Assembly: GCF_007827975.1 (NCBI RefSeq)
Contig: NZ_VITT01000017.1
Reading direction: 5' to 3' (one strand)
Origin: Nitrospirillum viridazoti
GTDB lineage: Bacteria > Pseudomonadota > Alphaproteobacteria > Azospirillales > Azospirillaceae
Length of the DNA: 64,000 bases
Position numbers and translations under genes: made by a program. The notes beneath the pieces are model-generated. The model made no database searches. It had not been told where the DNA came from and was given only the letters and a program-made list of their open reading frames with translations. Shown piece by piece: positions 33,103 through 42,065 of this stretch; position 1 is the stretch's first letter; the number at the start of each line of letters is the position of its first letter.

Positions 33103-34578
33103 TCAAGCGGCGGTCGCCTGCTCGATCTCTTCCAGGATGGAGCGGGCGGTCAGGGCGAAGCCTAAAATCTTCTTCGGCACGTCGATGTGCAAGGGCGCCA
33201 TGCTGATGAACAGCGAGGCCTCGCACAGCCGCACCAGCAGGGGGTCAAATCCCGCCTGGGCCAGGCGGTCGCGGAACAGCGCTTGCGCCCAGGCGCGTTC
33301 CCCGGCGTTGCTGGCCAGGGTCAGGCCCAGGTCGGCGCCCAGCGCCACCTCATACTGCCCGCTGTTGACGAAGTCGTAGCCGCCCAGGATGGAATGGGAC
33401 AGCTTGGCCAGGTCGTAATAGGGATCGGTGTGCAACTCATCGGCCGACTCCACGCCGCGCGGATCGATGAAGCGCAGCAGCTGCGTCGCCTTGGAATAGA
33501 GGATGTTGGAGAAACACAGGTCGCCATGGCCCACCACCAGCCGGTCGGCGGGGAAGCGGTCCCGCAGGCCCTGGTAGGCCGCCAGGTAGCGGTCGGTCAG
33601 CGCGTCGATGCCGCCCACGGCGCGGGCCAGCAGGGGCGCCAGGTCGCCATAGGCCGGCAGGCTTTTCAGCAGGGCCACCCGCTCCACCACCTTGTCGCGG
33701 TAAAGGCGGTCCATGACGGCCCTGCCCTCCGGCCGGCCGACGCGACGGGCCGGGCGCTGGGTGACGTAGCTGAACACCCGATCCAGGAACAGGCCGAATT
33801 CCGCCGGGGTCATGGTGCCATGAACCCACTGGATGCCCATGTCGGCGATCAGCAGGCGTTCCATGCGATAGCTGGCGGTCTCGCCGTCGTCCTGGAAGTC
33901 GAAGGGCTGGACGAAGAAGATGCGCTGCTGCGCCGGCAGCAGTCCGTAATACTCGAACTCCCGCCGCAGCTTGGCGCGGTCGCGCGACCGCTTCACCAAG
34001 GTGTAGTCCGGCCCGTCGCTGATGGAATTGAAGTGGCGGGCGTCGAAGTTGTTGGCCAGGAATCCCACGAACTGCGCCGGGTCGCGCAAATCGATCAGGC
34101 CCGTGTCGGCCAGGTCGGGTGCCGTGAAGTCCTTGCGCCGCCGCGCCACGAATTCGCGCAGGCGCCCCTGGGCCAGGGCGCTCAGGGCCCCTTCGGCCAG
34201 GCGCTGTTCCACCAGCACCAGGCCGGTCCACTCCGCGGCGGTACGCACCGGCCAAGCCTGGTTGCCGGTGGCCTGGGCCAAGGTCCTCAGCAACTGCGTC
34301 AGCTGACCACGCGCACCGGCAGCGGCCAGGTTGGCGGGGAACAGCAGGAATTGGGTGGAAGCCGGGGCCGTCCCCGCCCGCTCCGCCGCCTCATCCAGGG
34401 CGGCACGGGTGGTGGCCACCACGGGCGGGGGCAGGCCCGCCTCCTGCGCCGCCTCTTGCACGTGGCGAAGCAAGGTGCGGCGGCCATGGATCAGGCCACC
34501 GAAACTGCCCACGCCGGTCATGCTGAGGATGTCGTCGGGAACCCGGCGGCTGTCATCGAACAGTATGGTCAGGCCCAT
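33103..34578 (-). CDS. Phosphotransferase-domain protein of capsule biosynthesis type
   Basis: 491 residues. The C-terminal half is an aminoglycoside/choline-kinase-like fold. LVVGHGDLCFSNILYS supplies the HGDxxxxN catalytic loop and LRFIDPRGVES the metal-binding Asp, followed by YYDLAKLSHSILGGYDF. The N-terminal 150-200 residues (LFDDSRRVPDDILSMTGVGSFGGL onward) match no domain I recognise. They may be a second nucleotide or sugar-phosphate binding domain. The ATG at 34578 follows GGAGGG. With the adjacent nucleotidyltransferase it could phosphorylate and then nucleotide-activate a precursor for an extracellular polysaccharide. Confidence 0.75.
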   Translation of the reverse strand: MGLTILFDDSRRVPDDILSMTGVGSFGGLIHGRRTLLRHVQEAAQEAGLPPPVVATTRAALDEAAERAGTAPASTQFLLFPANLAAAGARGQLTQLLRTLAQATGNQAWPVRTAAEWTGLVLVEQRLAEGALSALAQGRLREFVARRRKDFTAPDLADTGLIDLRDPAQFVGFLANNFDARHFNSISDGPDYTLVKRSRDRAKLRREFEYYGLLPAQQRIFFVQPFDFQDDGETASYRMERLLIADMGIQWVHGTMTPAEFGLFLDRVFSYVTQRPARRVGRPEGRAVMDRLYRDKVVERVALLKSLPAYGDLAPLLARAVGGIDALTDRYLAAYQGLRDRFPADRLVVGHGDLCFSNILYSKATQLLRFIDPRGVESADELHTDPYYDLAKLSHSILGGYDFVNSGQYEVALGADLGLTLASNAGERAWAQALFRDRLAQAGFDPLLVRLCEASLFISMAPLHIDVPKKILGFALTARSILEEIEQATAA

Positions 34579-34903
34579 CGCGATCCCTCCTCGATACCGG
34601 CACCGCCGGTGTGGACGACGCATGGCCTGACAAGAATGCAGGGATTGTGCCAGCAGCGCCGGCGCGGCGACAAGAGGCCGGGCCTACCCTTCTCGACAGA
34701 GGGCGGGCGGGCAACGCCCCGCGTGCGGCCACGGTGAAGGCGGCCGGGCGTGACATATGGCGTGGGCTTGACGTTTTCCACTCGACGGCGGTCCCTGGAG
34801 AGGTCGAAGATCGGCGCAGGACGGACGGGACGGCAACAACGTCCCTTTCTCCAGACGGTTTTCATACGGTTTCCATTCCCCATCTCAGAACCGGACCTGA
34901 TCC
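34579..34903. other. Divergent promoter region, no gene seen
   Basis: 325 nt between divergent genes at 34578 and 34904. Open frames here are shadows. No strong hairpin or repeat was found; it should contain the promoters of both flanking units. Confidence 0.6.
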
Positions 34904-35851
34904 ATGCCTGGCACCCCCACCCACACCCCGCCCGTTCCCGACGCCCAGAGCTGCCTGCACGCCGAAGGCCCGCGACTGTCGCCGCTGGTCTGGGGGGCGT
35001 GGCGCTCGCGCGAGGGGGAAGAAACCGGCACCCCGGCAAAGCTTGCCCGCTTCCTGGACGGATGCCTGCAACTGGGCATCAGCAGCTTCGATCATGCCGA
35101 CATTTACGGCGATTACGGGGCGGAAGCCCTGTTCGGCCAGGCGCTGAAGGAATGGGGCGGCAAGCGCTCCGCCCTGCAACTGGTCACCAAGTGCGACATC
35201 GCCCTGCTGTCGCCGCAGCGGCCTGGCCATGTGGTGAAGCACTACAACACCTGCGGCGACCACGTCATCGCCTCGGTCGAGCAATCGCTGCGCAACCTGG
35301 GTACCGACTATATCGACCTGCTGCTGCTGCACCGGCCCGACCCCCTGATGAATCCGGACAACACCGCCGACGCACTGGACCGGCTGCTGCGCTCCGGCAC
35401 GGTCCGCCACATCGGCGTGTCCAACCACAACCCGTCGCAGGTGCGGCTGCTGCAATCCCGCCTAGGCCGGCCGCTGGTGACCAACCAGATCGAATTTTCG
35501 GTGACCAGCCTGGCGCCCCTGTTCGACGGCACGCTGGACCAGGCGCTGGAACTGCGCATGCGGCCCATGGCCTGGTCACCCCTGGGCGGCGGCGGGCTGT
35601 TCACCGGCGCCACGGAACAGGCGCGCCGCACCCTGGCGGCGCTGGAGGCGGTGGGCGCGGAAATGGGCGTCGGCGACCCGGGCACGGTGGCGCTGGCCTG
35701 GCTGATGCGCCACCCGTCGCGCCCGGTGCCGGTGCTGGGCACCACGCGCCTGGACCGTGTGCGCACCTACATGCAGGCCGCGCAGCTGAAGATGCAGCGC
35801 CAGCACTGGTTCCAGATTCTGGAGGCCAGCCAGGGCCATGAAGTCCCCTGA
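34904..35851 (+). CDS. Aldo/keto reductase (YdhF-type oxidoreductase)
   Basis: 315-residue NADP-dependent AKR. Catalytic residues are visible: Asp and Tyr in SSFDHADIYGDYGAE, Lys in LVTKCDI and His in DLLLLHRPDPLM. The C-terminal ALAWLMRHPSRPVPVLGTTRLDRV segment binds the cofactor. The HRPDPLMNP motif is characteristic of the YdhF subgroup. It acts in the cytosol on an unknown carbonyl substrate. It is monogenic; the next gene on the same strand starts 144 nt later. Confidence 0.87.
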   Translation: MPGTPTHTPPVPDAQSCLHAEGPRLSPLVWGAWRSREGEETGTPAKLARFLDGCLQLGISSFDHADIYGDYGAEALFGQALKEWGGKRSALQLVTKCDIALLSPQRPGHVVKHYNTCGDHVIASVEQSLRNLGTDYIDLLLLHRPDPLMNPDNTADALDRLLRSGTVRHIGVSNHNPSQVRLLQSRLGRPLVTNQIEFSVTSLAPLFDGTLDQALELRMRPMAWSPLGGGGLFTGATEQARRTLAALEAVGAEMGVGDPGTVALAWLMRHPSRPVPVLGTTRLDRVRTYMQAAQLKMQRQHWFQILEASQGHEVP

Positions 35852-35995
35852 ATAAGGGATGGTGCCATTCCGCATGGTGCCACCGCTCGTGGCCGATAGT
35901 GTCGGGTGGATGTCCTTCCGCCCGGCACGCGCCCGGCCGATACTGCCCCCACGACGCGGCCGGCCGGAGGGGCGGCGCGATGAGGGGGATGGGGA

Positions 35996-37003
35996 ATGAC
36001 GCGGGCACCGGCAGGCATCGGAATTCTGGGCTATGACGACGTCAACGCCCTGGACGTGACCGGTCCGGCCGAGGTCTTCGCCAATGCCGCCGACCTGGCC
36101 GAATGGGGCGAGGCCGAGATAGCGGCGGGCGGTCGCCCTTACCGTGTTGTGCCCCTGGGTGTGAAGGCGGGGCCCTTCACCAGCGAGTCCGGCCTGACCT
36201 TCACCCCGGCGCACAGCCTGGCGGCCGACGACGTGCCGGACCTGGACACCCTGATCATCGCCGGCGGCAAGGGTTTGCGCGAGCCGGTCACCAATGCCGC
36301 CGTAGCGCAGTGGCTGGTCGGAAACGCCCATCGCTTCCGCCGGGTGGCCAGCGTCTGCACCGGCATCTATGGACTGGCGGCCAGCGGCCTGATGGACGGC
36401 CGCCGTGTCACCACCCACTGGCGTCACGCCGCCGACCTGGCCCGCCGCTTCCCGCGCTTGAGCGTCTGCGCCGACGCCCTGTTCCTGAAGGACGGCGATT
36501 TCTATACCGCCGCCGGCGTCACCGCCGGTATCGACCTGGCCCTGTCGCTGGTGGAGGAGGACCACGGGCCGGCCCTGGCCCTGGCGACGGCCCGGGAACT
36601 GGTGGTGTTCATGAAGCGCCCGGGCGGCCAGGCGCAATTCTCTGAACCGCTGCGGTTTCAAAGCCGGGCGGCGGACCGCTTCGCCGACCTGTCGGCCTGG
36701 ATGCTGGGCAACCTGGACCGCGACCTGTCGGTGGAGGAACTGGCGACGCGGGTGAACCTCAGCCCCCGGCAGTTCCGGCGCCGCTTCACCGCCGCCCTGG
36801 GCCGTCCGCCCGCCGACTATGTCGCCGACCTGCGCCTGGGCGAGGCCTGCCGCCGCCTGGTACAGCCAGGCGTAAGCGTGGACACGCTGGCCGCCGCCAT
36901 CGGCTTCCGCAGCGCCGACGCCTTCCGCCGGGCCTTCCGCCAGCGCTACGGCGTGTCCCCCAGCCAATATCAGGCGCATTTCTCCCCGGCCGGCAGCAGC
37001 TGA
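35996..37003 (+). CDS. GlxA-family transcriptional regulator (DJ-1/PfpI + AraC HTH)
   Basis: 335 residues. An N-terminal DJ-1/PfpI-like domain (IGILGYDDVNALDVTGPAEVF, LIIAGGKGLREP, VASVCTGIYGLAASGLMDGR with a nucleophile-elbow Cys) is fused to a C-terminal AraC double HTH (LSVEELATRVNLSPRQFRRRFTAALGRPP and IGFRSADAFRRAFRQRYGVSPSQY). GlxA-type proteins usually activate catabolic genes in response to small metabolites. GAGGGGGATGGGGA precedes the ATG. The cytochrome P460 gene starts 39 nt downstream and may be in the same unit or its target. Confidence 0.9.
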   Translation: MTRAPAGIGILGYDDVNALDVTGPAEVFANAADLAEWGEAEIAAGGRPYRVVPLGVKAGPFTSESGLTFTPAHSLAADDVPDLDTLIIAGGKGLREPVTNAAVAQWLVGNAHRFRRVASVCTGIYGLAASGLMDGRRVTTHWRHAADLARRFPRLSVCADALFLKDGDFYTAAGVTAGIDLALSLVEEDHGPALALATARELVVFMKRPGGQAQFSEPLRFQSRAADRFADLSAWMLGNLDRDLSVEELATRVNLSPRQFRRRFTAALGRPPADYVADLRLGEACRRLVQPGVSVDTLAAAIGFRSADAFRRAFRQRYGVSPSQYQAHFSPAGSS

Positions 37004-37042
37004 GCCGTTTCATTCCACCCTGAACCACCACCGGAGGGCCCC

Positions 37043-37669
37043 ATGGCCTGGTTTTCCCCTGCCCGCCGCCTCGCGGCGGCGATGCCCCTGCTTTGCCTGC
37101 TGCTCACCCCGGCGACCGGCTCCACCGCCACGGACGGTCCCGCCCCCTTCGTTCCGCAATTCGACAAGGACGACCGACTGACCTTCCCCGCCGACTATCG
37201 GGAATGGGTCTATGTCACCACCGGCATCGACATGGCCTATGGCCCGGCCATGCGCATGGGCCATTCCATGTTCGACAACGTCTTCGTGAACCGCGAGGCC
37301 TATCTGGCCTTCAAACAGACGGGCACCTGGCCGGAGAAGACAACCTTCGTGCTGGAGGTGCGCGGCGCGGCGGACAAAGGCTCCATCAACAAGTCCGGCC
37401 ATTTCCAAACCCCGGAGATCATGGGGCTGGAGGTTCATGTGAAAGACACCGCCCGTTTCCACGACGACGGCTGGGGCTTCTATTCCTTCGACGCGGGCGA
37501 GGCGGCACCCCAGCCGGCGGAGCAGCTGCCGGTGGAGCAGAGCTGTTACAGCTGCCACCGGGACCATGGGGCGGTGAACACTACTTTCGTGCAATTCTAT
37601 CCTACCCTGCGCCCCATCGCCGAGGCCAAGAAGACCTTCAGCGCCGCATACCTGGCCGAAAAACCCTAG
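37043..37669 (+). CDS. Cytochrome P460-family protein
   Basis: 208 residues with a signal peptide (ARRLAAAMPLLCLLLTPATGS), so it is exported. The P460 domain begins TFPADYREWVYVTTGIDM and the single c-type haem site CYSCH lies near the C-terminus. NREAYLAFKQTGTWPEKTTFVLEVRGA is typical of the family. Known P460 proteins oxidise hydroxylamine or detoxify NO and hydroxylamine in the periplasm; many orphan homologues have unknown roles. It follows a GlxA-type regulator gene by 39 nt with an ACCGGAGGG ribosome site. Confidence 0.88.
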   Translation: MAWFSPARRLAAAMPLLCLLLTPATGSTATDGPAPFVPQFDKDDRLTFPADYREWVYVTTGIDMAYGPAMRMGHSMFDNVFVNREAYLAFKQTGTWPEKTTFVLEVRGAADKGSINKSGHFQTPEIMGLEVHVKDTARFHDDGWGFYSFDAGEAAPQPAEQLPVEQSCYSCHRDHGAVNTTFVQFYPTLRPIAEAKKTFSAAYLAEKP

Positions 37670-37805
37670 GCGGCGCCTGCTGCCGACCAGGGCGACCGCG
37701 GGCCGGGCCGTCCTGTCGGGCCTTTGTGACGTATTCTGACACGGCGCCGTTGCCGTCGTGTCGGGGATGGACTATCAGTGCGCTTCGGCAGATAAAAGCG
37801 CGGTC

Positions 37806-39122
37806 ATGAAGCCCGGCCTGATCCCCCCCCTGGACCCGTCCCTTTCCGAGTCTCCGCCGGCGGCGGCGGGAGGTTCGGCGCCATCCCGCACGGCGGCTCG
37901 GTCCCAGGACGGCACCCGGGAACGGCTGATCGACCAGGCGCACACCCTGCTGGCCCAGGGCGGTCTGAAGGCGCTGAGCGTGCGCAACCTGGCCGCCGCC
38001 GCCGGCCTGTCCACCAGCGCCGTTCCCTATCACCTGGGCGACAAGGACAGCCTGACCCAAGCCGTGTTCCTGGCCGCGGCGGAGCGTGACCGGCAAGCTT
38101 GGGCCCAGTTCCGCGTTTCGCTGGGCGACGGCGGCCTGCCCGTCCACGCCCTGGCCGACGCGCTGGTGGTGCAGGCGCTGGACCTGTCGTCCCGCCAGGG
38201 CACCATCGAGTTGGTATGGTACGAGCTGATCCACCAGGCCCGCCATACCCCCGCCCTGCGCCCCATCCTGACGCAATGGTATGAGGAGCGGCGCGGCCGC
38301 TATCGCGACCTGTTCGCACTGGCCGGCCTGCCCACCCATATCGCCGACATCATGACCCACTATCTGGTGGGCGACCGGTCCACCCTGCTGGTGGCCGGCG
38401 GCGCATCGGGCTTCGCCCTGTCGGTGGTGGAGAACATCCGCCACCTGTGCGATCCGGAAGAAGGCCGTGGCGCCCTGTGGCATGAGCGTCTGCGCCGTCC
38501 CGGCGGCGCGGGCGACGACGGCGGGGAACCGGTGGGAGAGACGGAGCGGCGCATCGTCGCCGCCGCCGTGGCCACCATCATCGACCAGGGCGTGGCCGCC
38601 GTGACCCATCGCGCGGTGGCGCAGCGGGCGGGCGTGTCCCTCTCCTCCACCACCTATTACTTCCGCTCGCGCGGCGACATCATCCGCCGCGCGTTCCAGT
38701 TCATCCATGAGGAGTTGCGGCGCGAAATCCCGGCGGTGCATCGCGAACCGCCACCGCTGGGCATGTTTTTGCGGGCCGTGGCCGACAACATGCTGACGCC
38801 GGTGGAGGGCGGACGCATCGCCGGCCGCAACACCACCCACGCCATGGGCGACTTCGCCCTGGAGGCTTGCCGCGACGCCAGCCTGGTGCCGCTGTACCTG
38901 GCCTTCCGCCAGGGCCGGGGCTCCCGAATTCGCGCGGCGCTGGATTACGTGGTGGGGCCGCGGGCCTCCCTCTCCCCCTTCCAGGCGCAGATCGTGTCCA
39001 CCTGGATGCAGGGGCGCGCCCAGATCCTGCACGCCATGGACGACCCGCCCGATGTCGACGGCTACGCCACCGAGATGATCGTCCTGATGCGCTATCTGCA
39101 GCCGGCGATGCCCAAGCCCTGA
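37806..39122 (+). CDS. Tandem-domain TetR-family regulator
   Basis: About 438 residues, twice the normal TetR length. It contains two separate TetR HTH domains: residues about 37-84 (RERLIDQAHTLLAQGG through AVPYHLGDKDSLTQAVF) and about 246-294 (TERRIVAAAVATIIDQG through STTYYFRSRGDIIRRAF). Each is followed by its own helical ligand/dimer domain, joined by a Gly/Pro-rich linker (RRPGGAGDDGGEPVG). It could act as a pseudo-dimer in one chain. Start uncertain: GTG 37758 and ATG 37767 are in frame upstream, and no start has a strong ribosome site. Targets unknown. Confidence 0.8.
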   Translation: MKPGLIPPLDPSLSESPPAAAGGSAPSRTAARSQDGTRERLIDQAHTLLAQGGLKALSVRNLAAAAGLSTSAVPYHLGDKDSLTQAVFLAAAERDRQAWAQFRVSLGDGGLPVHALADALVVQALDLSSRQGTIELVWYELIHQARHTPALRPILTQWYEERRGRYRDLFALAGLPTHIADIMTHYLVGDRSTLLVAGGASGFALSVVENIRHLCDPEEGRGALWHERLRRPGGAGDDGGEPVGETERRIVAAAVATIIDQGVAAVTHRAVAQRAGVSLSSTTYYFRSRGDIIRRAFQFIHEELRREIPAVHREPPPLGMFLRAVADNMLTPVEGGRIAGRNTTHAMGDFALEACRDASLVPLYLAFRQGRGSRIRAALDYVVGPRASLSPFQAQIVSTWMQGRAQILHAMDDPPDVDGYATEMIVLMRYLQPAMPKP

Positions 39123-39137
39123 CTGAAAGCCCTGACG

Positions 39138-39494
39138 TTAAAAAGCCAGGCGTCCCAGATGGCGGCCGGCCAGAACCCAGGCGCGGGCGGCGGCCAGTTG
39201 TTCGCCGGCCAGGACCCGCCGCAAATGGGTCACCCGGCGCACATGCTGCCGGCTTTCCAGCACCGTGTAGATATGGGTGTATACGCCGTGACGGCGGTGG
39301 ATGACGGCATAGGTGCGGGCGACACAGTCCGGCACGCCGGCAAGGGGCATGCGCTCTTCCCGCAGCAGATGCACGGCATCCCCAGGATGGCTGGTGATGC
39401 CGGGCGCGGTGCCCAGGACCGGCGTCGGCGGATCTTCTTCCGCCTGCGTAACGGTACCGGGCGTGCTTAGCGGGAAGGCGACGGGAATATGCAC
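39138..39494 (-). CDS. Hypothetical protein
   Basis: About 118 residues from a GTG; family not recognised. The plausible part is the C-terminal half (CVARTYAVIHRRHGVYTHIYTV, then RRVTHLRRVLAGEQLAAARAW), rich in His and Arg and without membrane or signal sequence. The start is unsure because the frame is open to 39722 and no clear ribosome site is visible; an internal ATG (MPLAGVPDCV) would give about 70 residues. It converges on the tandem TetR gene with 15 nt between stops. It may be spurious. Confidence 0.4.
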   Translation of the reverse strand: MHIPVAFPLSTPGTVTQAEEDPPTPVLGTAPGITSHPGDAVHLLREERMPLAGVPDCVARTYAVIHRRHGVYTHIYTVLESRQHVRRVTHLRRVLAGEQLAAARAWVLAGRHLGRLAF

Positions 39495-39709
39495 GGGATG
39501 TCCACTCCGAACAGAGCGGACCCGGCATGACGCGACCATACGCTGCGACCCACTTGGTTGCCGCCGCCCGGGAACCGGGGGCCGCCACATCTCCGCGCGA
39601 ACGCGGAAACCACCTTGCCTGGGCTGGCAGGTTGGTGCGGGACGCCGGCCCCGCTCCTGATGCAACAGTGCCGGCACGAACACCGGCGCGTTGTGGATAC
39701 CCGCAACCG

Positions 39710-40480
39710 TCAGGCCTGGCAAGCCGCCAATTGGGCATGACGGACCCAGTCATCCGGCGTCCAGTGCGGCGCCAGCACCAGGGCGCGGCCGGTGGCGACG
39801 ATGTCGCCGCTCCTCCCGCTGTCATGAATACGGCACACCGTGGCCAAGTCCACCAGCCGCTTTTCGGGCCGGAGGCGGGTGATGGCCACAGTGGCGGACA
39901 GCGCCGCATCCAAGGGCACCCGGCGCCAGAACACCGTGTCTTGCTTCAGGTAGTTGGTGCCCGGCCCCGGCAGGCGAACGCCCAGCAGGAAGGAGAAGAG
40001 GCTCAGCACCAGCGGCTCGCGCAGGCGATGGCCGGTCAGGCGCTCATAAAGCGCCAGATCCTGGTCCGCGTACAGGCGGGTGACGTGGGCGGCGGCGCCC
40101 CGCGGCGGCTCGCGCCAGTCCTCATCCGGCGCCAGCGGCGCCAGGGTGGCCACCCCGTCGCACACGACCTGGCCGTCCGCCCGCCGCTGGGCCAGCAGGC
40201 GCACGTGGGCGCCGTCTTGCGGATCGGCGCGGAAGGTCAGCGCCTCGTCCGCGTACGCGGGGGCGGGGAAGGTCACGGCCAGGCGGGCCAGCGGCTGGCC
40301 GGGCTGCGCATCGGCGGCCAGGCCACGCAGCAGGGCGCACAGCAGCGCACCATGCGCCACGGTACGGCCGAAGCGGGTAAGGGCGGCGTGGCCGGGATCG
40401 ACATGGATGGGGTTGTCATCGCCCGACAGCCGGGCGAAGGCGTGGAAATCATCCTGGGTCAGGGTGCGCGTGAGGATCAC
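39710..40480 (-). CDS. MaoC-like double hot-dog acyl dehydratase
   Basis: 256 residues. The N-terminal hot-dog has FARLSGDDNPIHVDPGHAA and RTVAHGALLCALL, the hydratase signature with catalytic Asp and His. A second hot-dog-like half follows (LVLSLFSFLLGVRLPGPGTNYLKQD). The GTG start at 40480 overlaps the stop of the acyl-CoA ligase (GTGA), so the two are translationally coupled. It probably hydrates an enoyl-CoA formed after the ligase activates an organic acid. Substrate unknown. Confidence 0.8.
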   Translation of the reverse strand: MILTRTLTQDDFHAFARLSGDDNPIHVDPGHAALTRFGRTVAHGALLCALLRGLAADAQPGQPLARLAVTFPAPAYADEALTFRADPQDGAHVRLLAQRRADGQVVCDGVATLAPLAPDEDWREPPRGAAAHVTRLYADQDLALYERLTGHRLREPLVLSLFSFLLGVRLPGPGTNYLKQDTVFWRRVPLDAALSATVAITRLRPEKRLVDLATVCRIHDSGRSGDIVATGRALVLAPHWTPDDWVRHAQLAACQA

Positions 40481-41991
40481 GAGGCCAGATCCAACCCCGG
40501 CGGCGGCACCAGACGGTGCTTCTGGATCTTGCCGGCGGCGGTGCGGGGGAAATCCTCCACCAGCACGAACCGGCGCGGTACCTTGTAGCCGGCCAGCAGC
40601 CCCCGGCAATGCCTGGCCAGGCTGTCTATGTCGGTGCCGGGCTGGGCGCGGACATGGGCATGCCCCACCTCCCCCCACACCGGGTCGGGCACGGCCACCA
40701 CCGCCACCTCCAGCACGCTGGGATGGCGCAGCAAGGCATTCTCCACTTCCACCGGATAGACATTCTCCCCGCCCGAGATGAACATCTCCTTCAACCGCCC
40801 CACGGGGTAGTAGTAGCCGTCCTCGTCCTGGCGCACCAAATCGCCGGTGCGCAGCCAACCGTCGGGGGAAAAGGCGGCGGCGGTGGCCGCCGGCTGGCGC
40901 CAGTAGCCGGGCGTGACCGCGGCCCCCTTCACCCACACCTCGCCCACCTGGCCGGCGGGCACATCCCGCCCGGCCCCATCCACCACGCGCACCCGGCATA
41001 GGATCTGCGGCTTGCCGATGGATCCCACCTTGGCGGCGGCCCCGGCCGGGTCGTTCAGGAACAGGGTGGGTCCCGTCTCCGTCATGCCCATGCCGTTGCA
41101 CACGAACGCCCCGCGCTCGACGAAGCGGCGGGCCAGCGCATCCTCCAACGGCGCGCCGCCGCAGGCCCAGCGCCTCACGGCGCCCAAGTCCGTGGTCCTG
41201 AAGCGGGGATGCAAGGCCAGCTGGCGATAGACGGCGGGCACGCCGAAAAAGGTGGTGATGCGGCCCTGGGCGATCAGGTCCAAGACAGCGCCGGCGTCGA
41301 ATTGCGACTGCACCATCACCTCCCCTCCCGCCATCAGCAGCGGCAGGGTGTGCAGGTTGATGCCGGCGGTGTGGAACAGCGGCAGGTAGTTCAGGGTGCG
41401 GTCGTTCTCCGACAAATCAACGCCTTGGCGCAGGTTGACGTAATTCGCCATGGCCATGCCGAAGGTGTAGAGCACGGCCTTCGGCTTCCCCGTCGTGCCG
41501 GAGGTGTAGAGCAGGTACCAGACATCATCGGCCGGCCAGAGCTCGCGGGACGGCAACGGCGGCTGCTTCGCCACCAGGGCTTCGAAGCAATCGTCCAGAT
41601 CGACAAGGGCCAGATCGACAAGGGCCAGCCCACCGGCCAGGGCCTGGGCCGTGGCCCTGTCCTCGGCCCCATGGAACAGCAGCCGGGGTTGGCAGTCAGC
41701 CAGCACGGGAGCCAGTTCCACCGCCGGCATGCGCCAATTCAGCGGCACCAGCAGGCAGCCCAGCTTGGCGCAGGCGAACAGAAGCGTGAAGAAGTCCGGT
41801 CGGTTGCGGCACAGCACCGCCACCCTGTCACCGGGCTCGGCGCCCAAGGCGGCCAGCAGGCTGGCGGCACGCGCGGCGCGATCGTCCAGGCCGGCATAGG
41901 TCAGCGCCCCGCCGGTGGTGAGGTCCACCAGGGCCCTGCGGTCCGGCGACAGCCGGGCGCGCTGCGCCGTCAGGTCGAACAGGTCCCACAT
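40477..41991 (-). CDS. Acyl-CoA synthetase (AMP-forming ligase)
   Basis: 504-residue ANL-superfamily enzyme that makes acyl-CoA from a carboxylic acid, ATP and CoA via acyl-AMP. Motifs: YLLYTSGTTGKPKAV (P-loop), YLPLFHTAGINLHTLPLL, GMGMTETGPTLF, GWLRTGDLVRQDEDGYYYPVGR with the adenylate-binding Asp, and the catalytic Lys in RTAAGKIQKHRL. It is co-transcribed with the MaoC gene and, 74 nt upstream, a TetR gene. A direct repeat of TTGAC (near 42047-42062) lies in that gap. Substrate could be a medium-chain, aromatic or terpenoid acid; not determined. Confidence 0.88.
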   Translation of the reverse strand: MWDLFDLTAQRARLSPDRRALVDLTTGGALTYAGLDDRAARAASLLAALGAEPGDRVAVLCRNRPDFFTLLFACAKLGCLLVPLNWRMPAVELAPVLADCQPRLLFHGAEDRATAQALAGGLALVDLALVDLDDCFEALVAKQPPLPSRELWPADDVWYLLYTSGTTGKPKAVLYTFGMAMANYVNLRQGVDLSENDRTLNYLPLFHTAGINLHTLPLLMAGGEVMVQSQFDAGAVLDLIAQGRITTFFGVPAVYRQLALHPRFRTTDLGAVRRWACGGAPLEDALARRFVERGAFVCNGMGMTETGPTLFLNDPAGAAAKVGSIGKPQILCRVRVVDGAGRDVPAGQVGEVWVKGAAVTPGYWRQPAATAAAFSPDGWLRTGDLVRQDEDGYYYPVGRLKEMFISGGENVYPVEVENALLRHPSVLEVAVVAVPDPVWGEVGHAHVRAQPGTDIDSLARHCRGLLAGYKVPRRFVLVEDFPRTAAGKIQKHRLVPPPGLDLAS

Positions 41992-42065
41992 GGTTTGGCG
42001 CCGGGCGCCCCGCTCCCTCGTCGTTCCGGTTCAGAAATGATCCAGTCAACTTAAGGCTTGGTCAA

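Noticed and set aside
34750..35841. 363-codon plus-strand ORF overlapping the aldo/keto reductase in another frame
   Set aside because: The overlapping frame encodes a complete YdhF-type enzyme; this one is Pro/Arg/Ala-rich noise.
41585..41635. Short direct repeat GATCGACAAGGGCCA in the acyl-CoA ligase gene
   Set aside because: In-frame duplication encoding LALVDLALVDL within a variable loop; harmless coding repeat.
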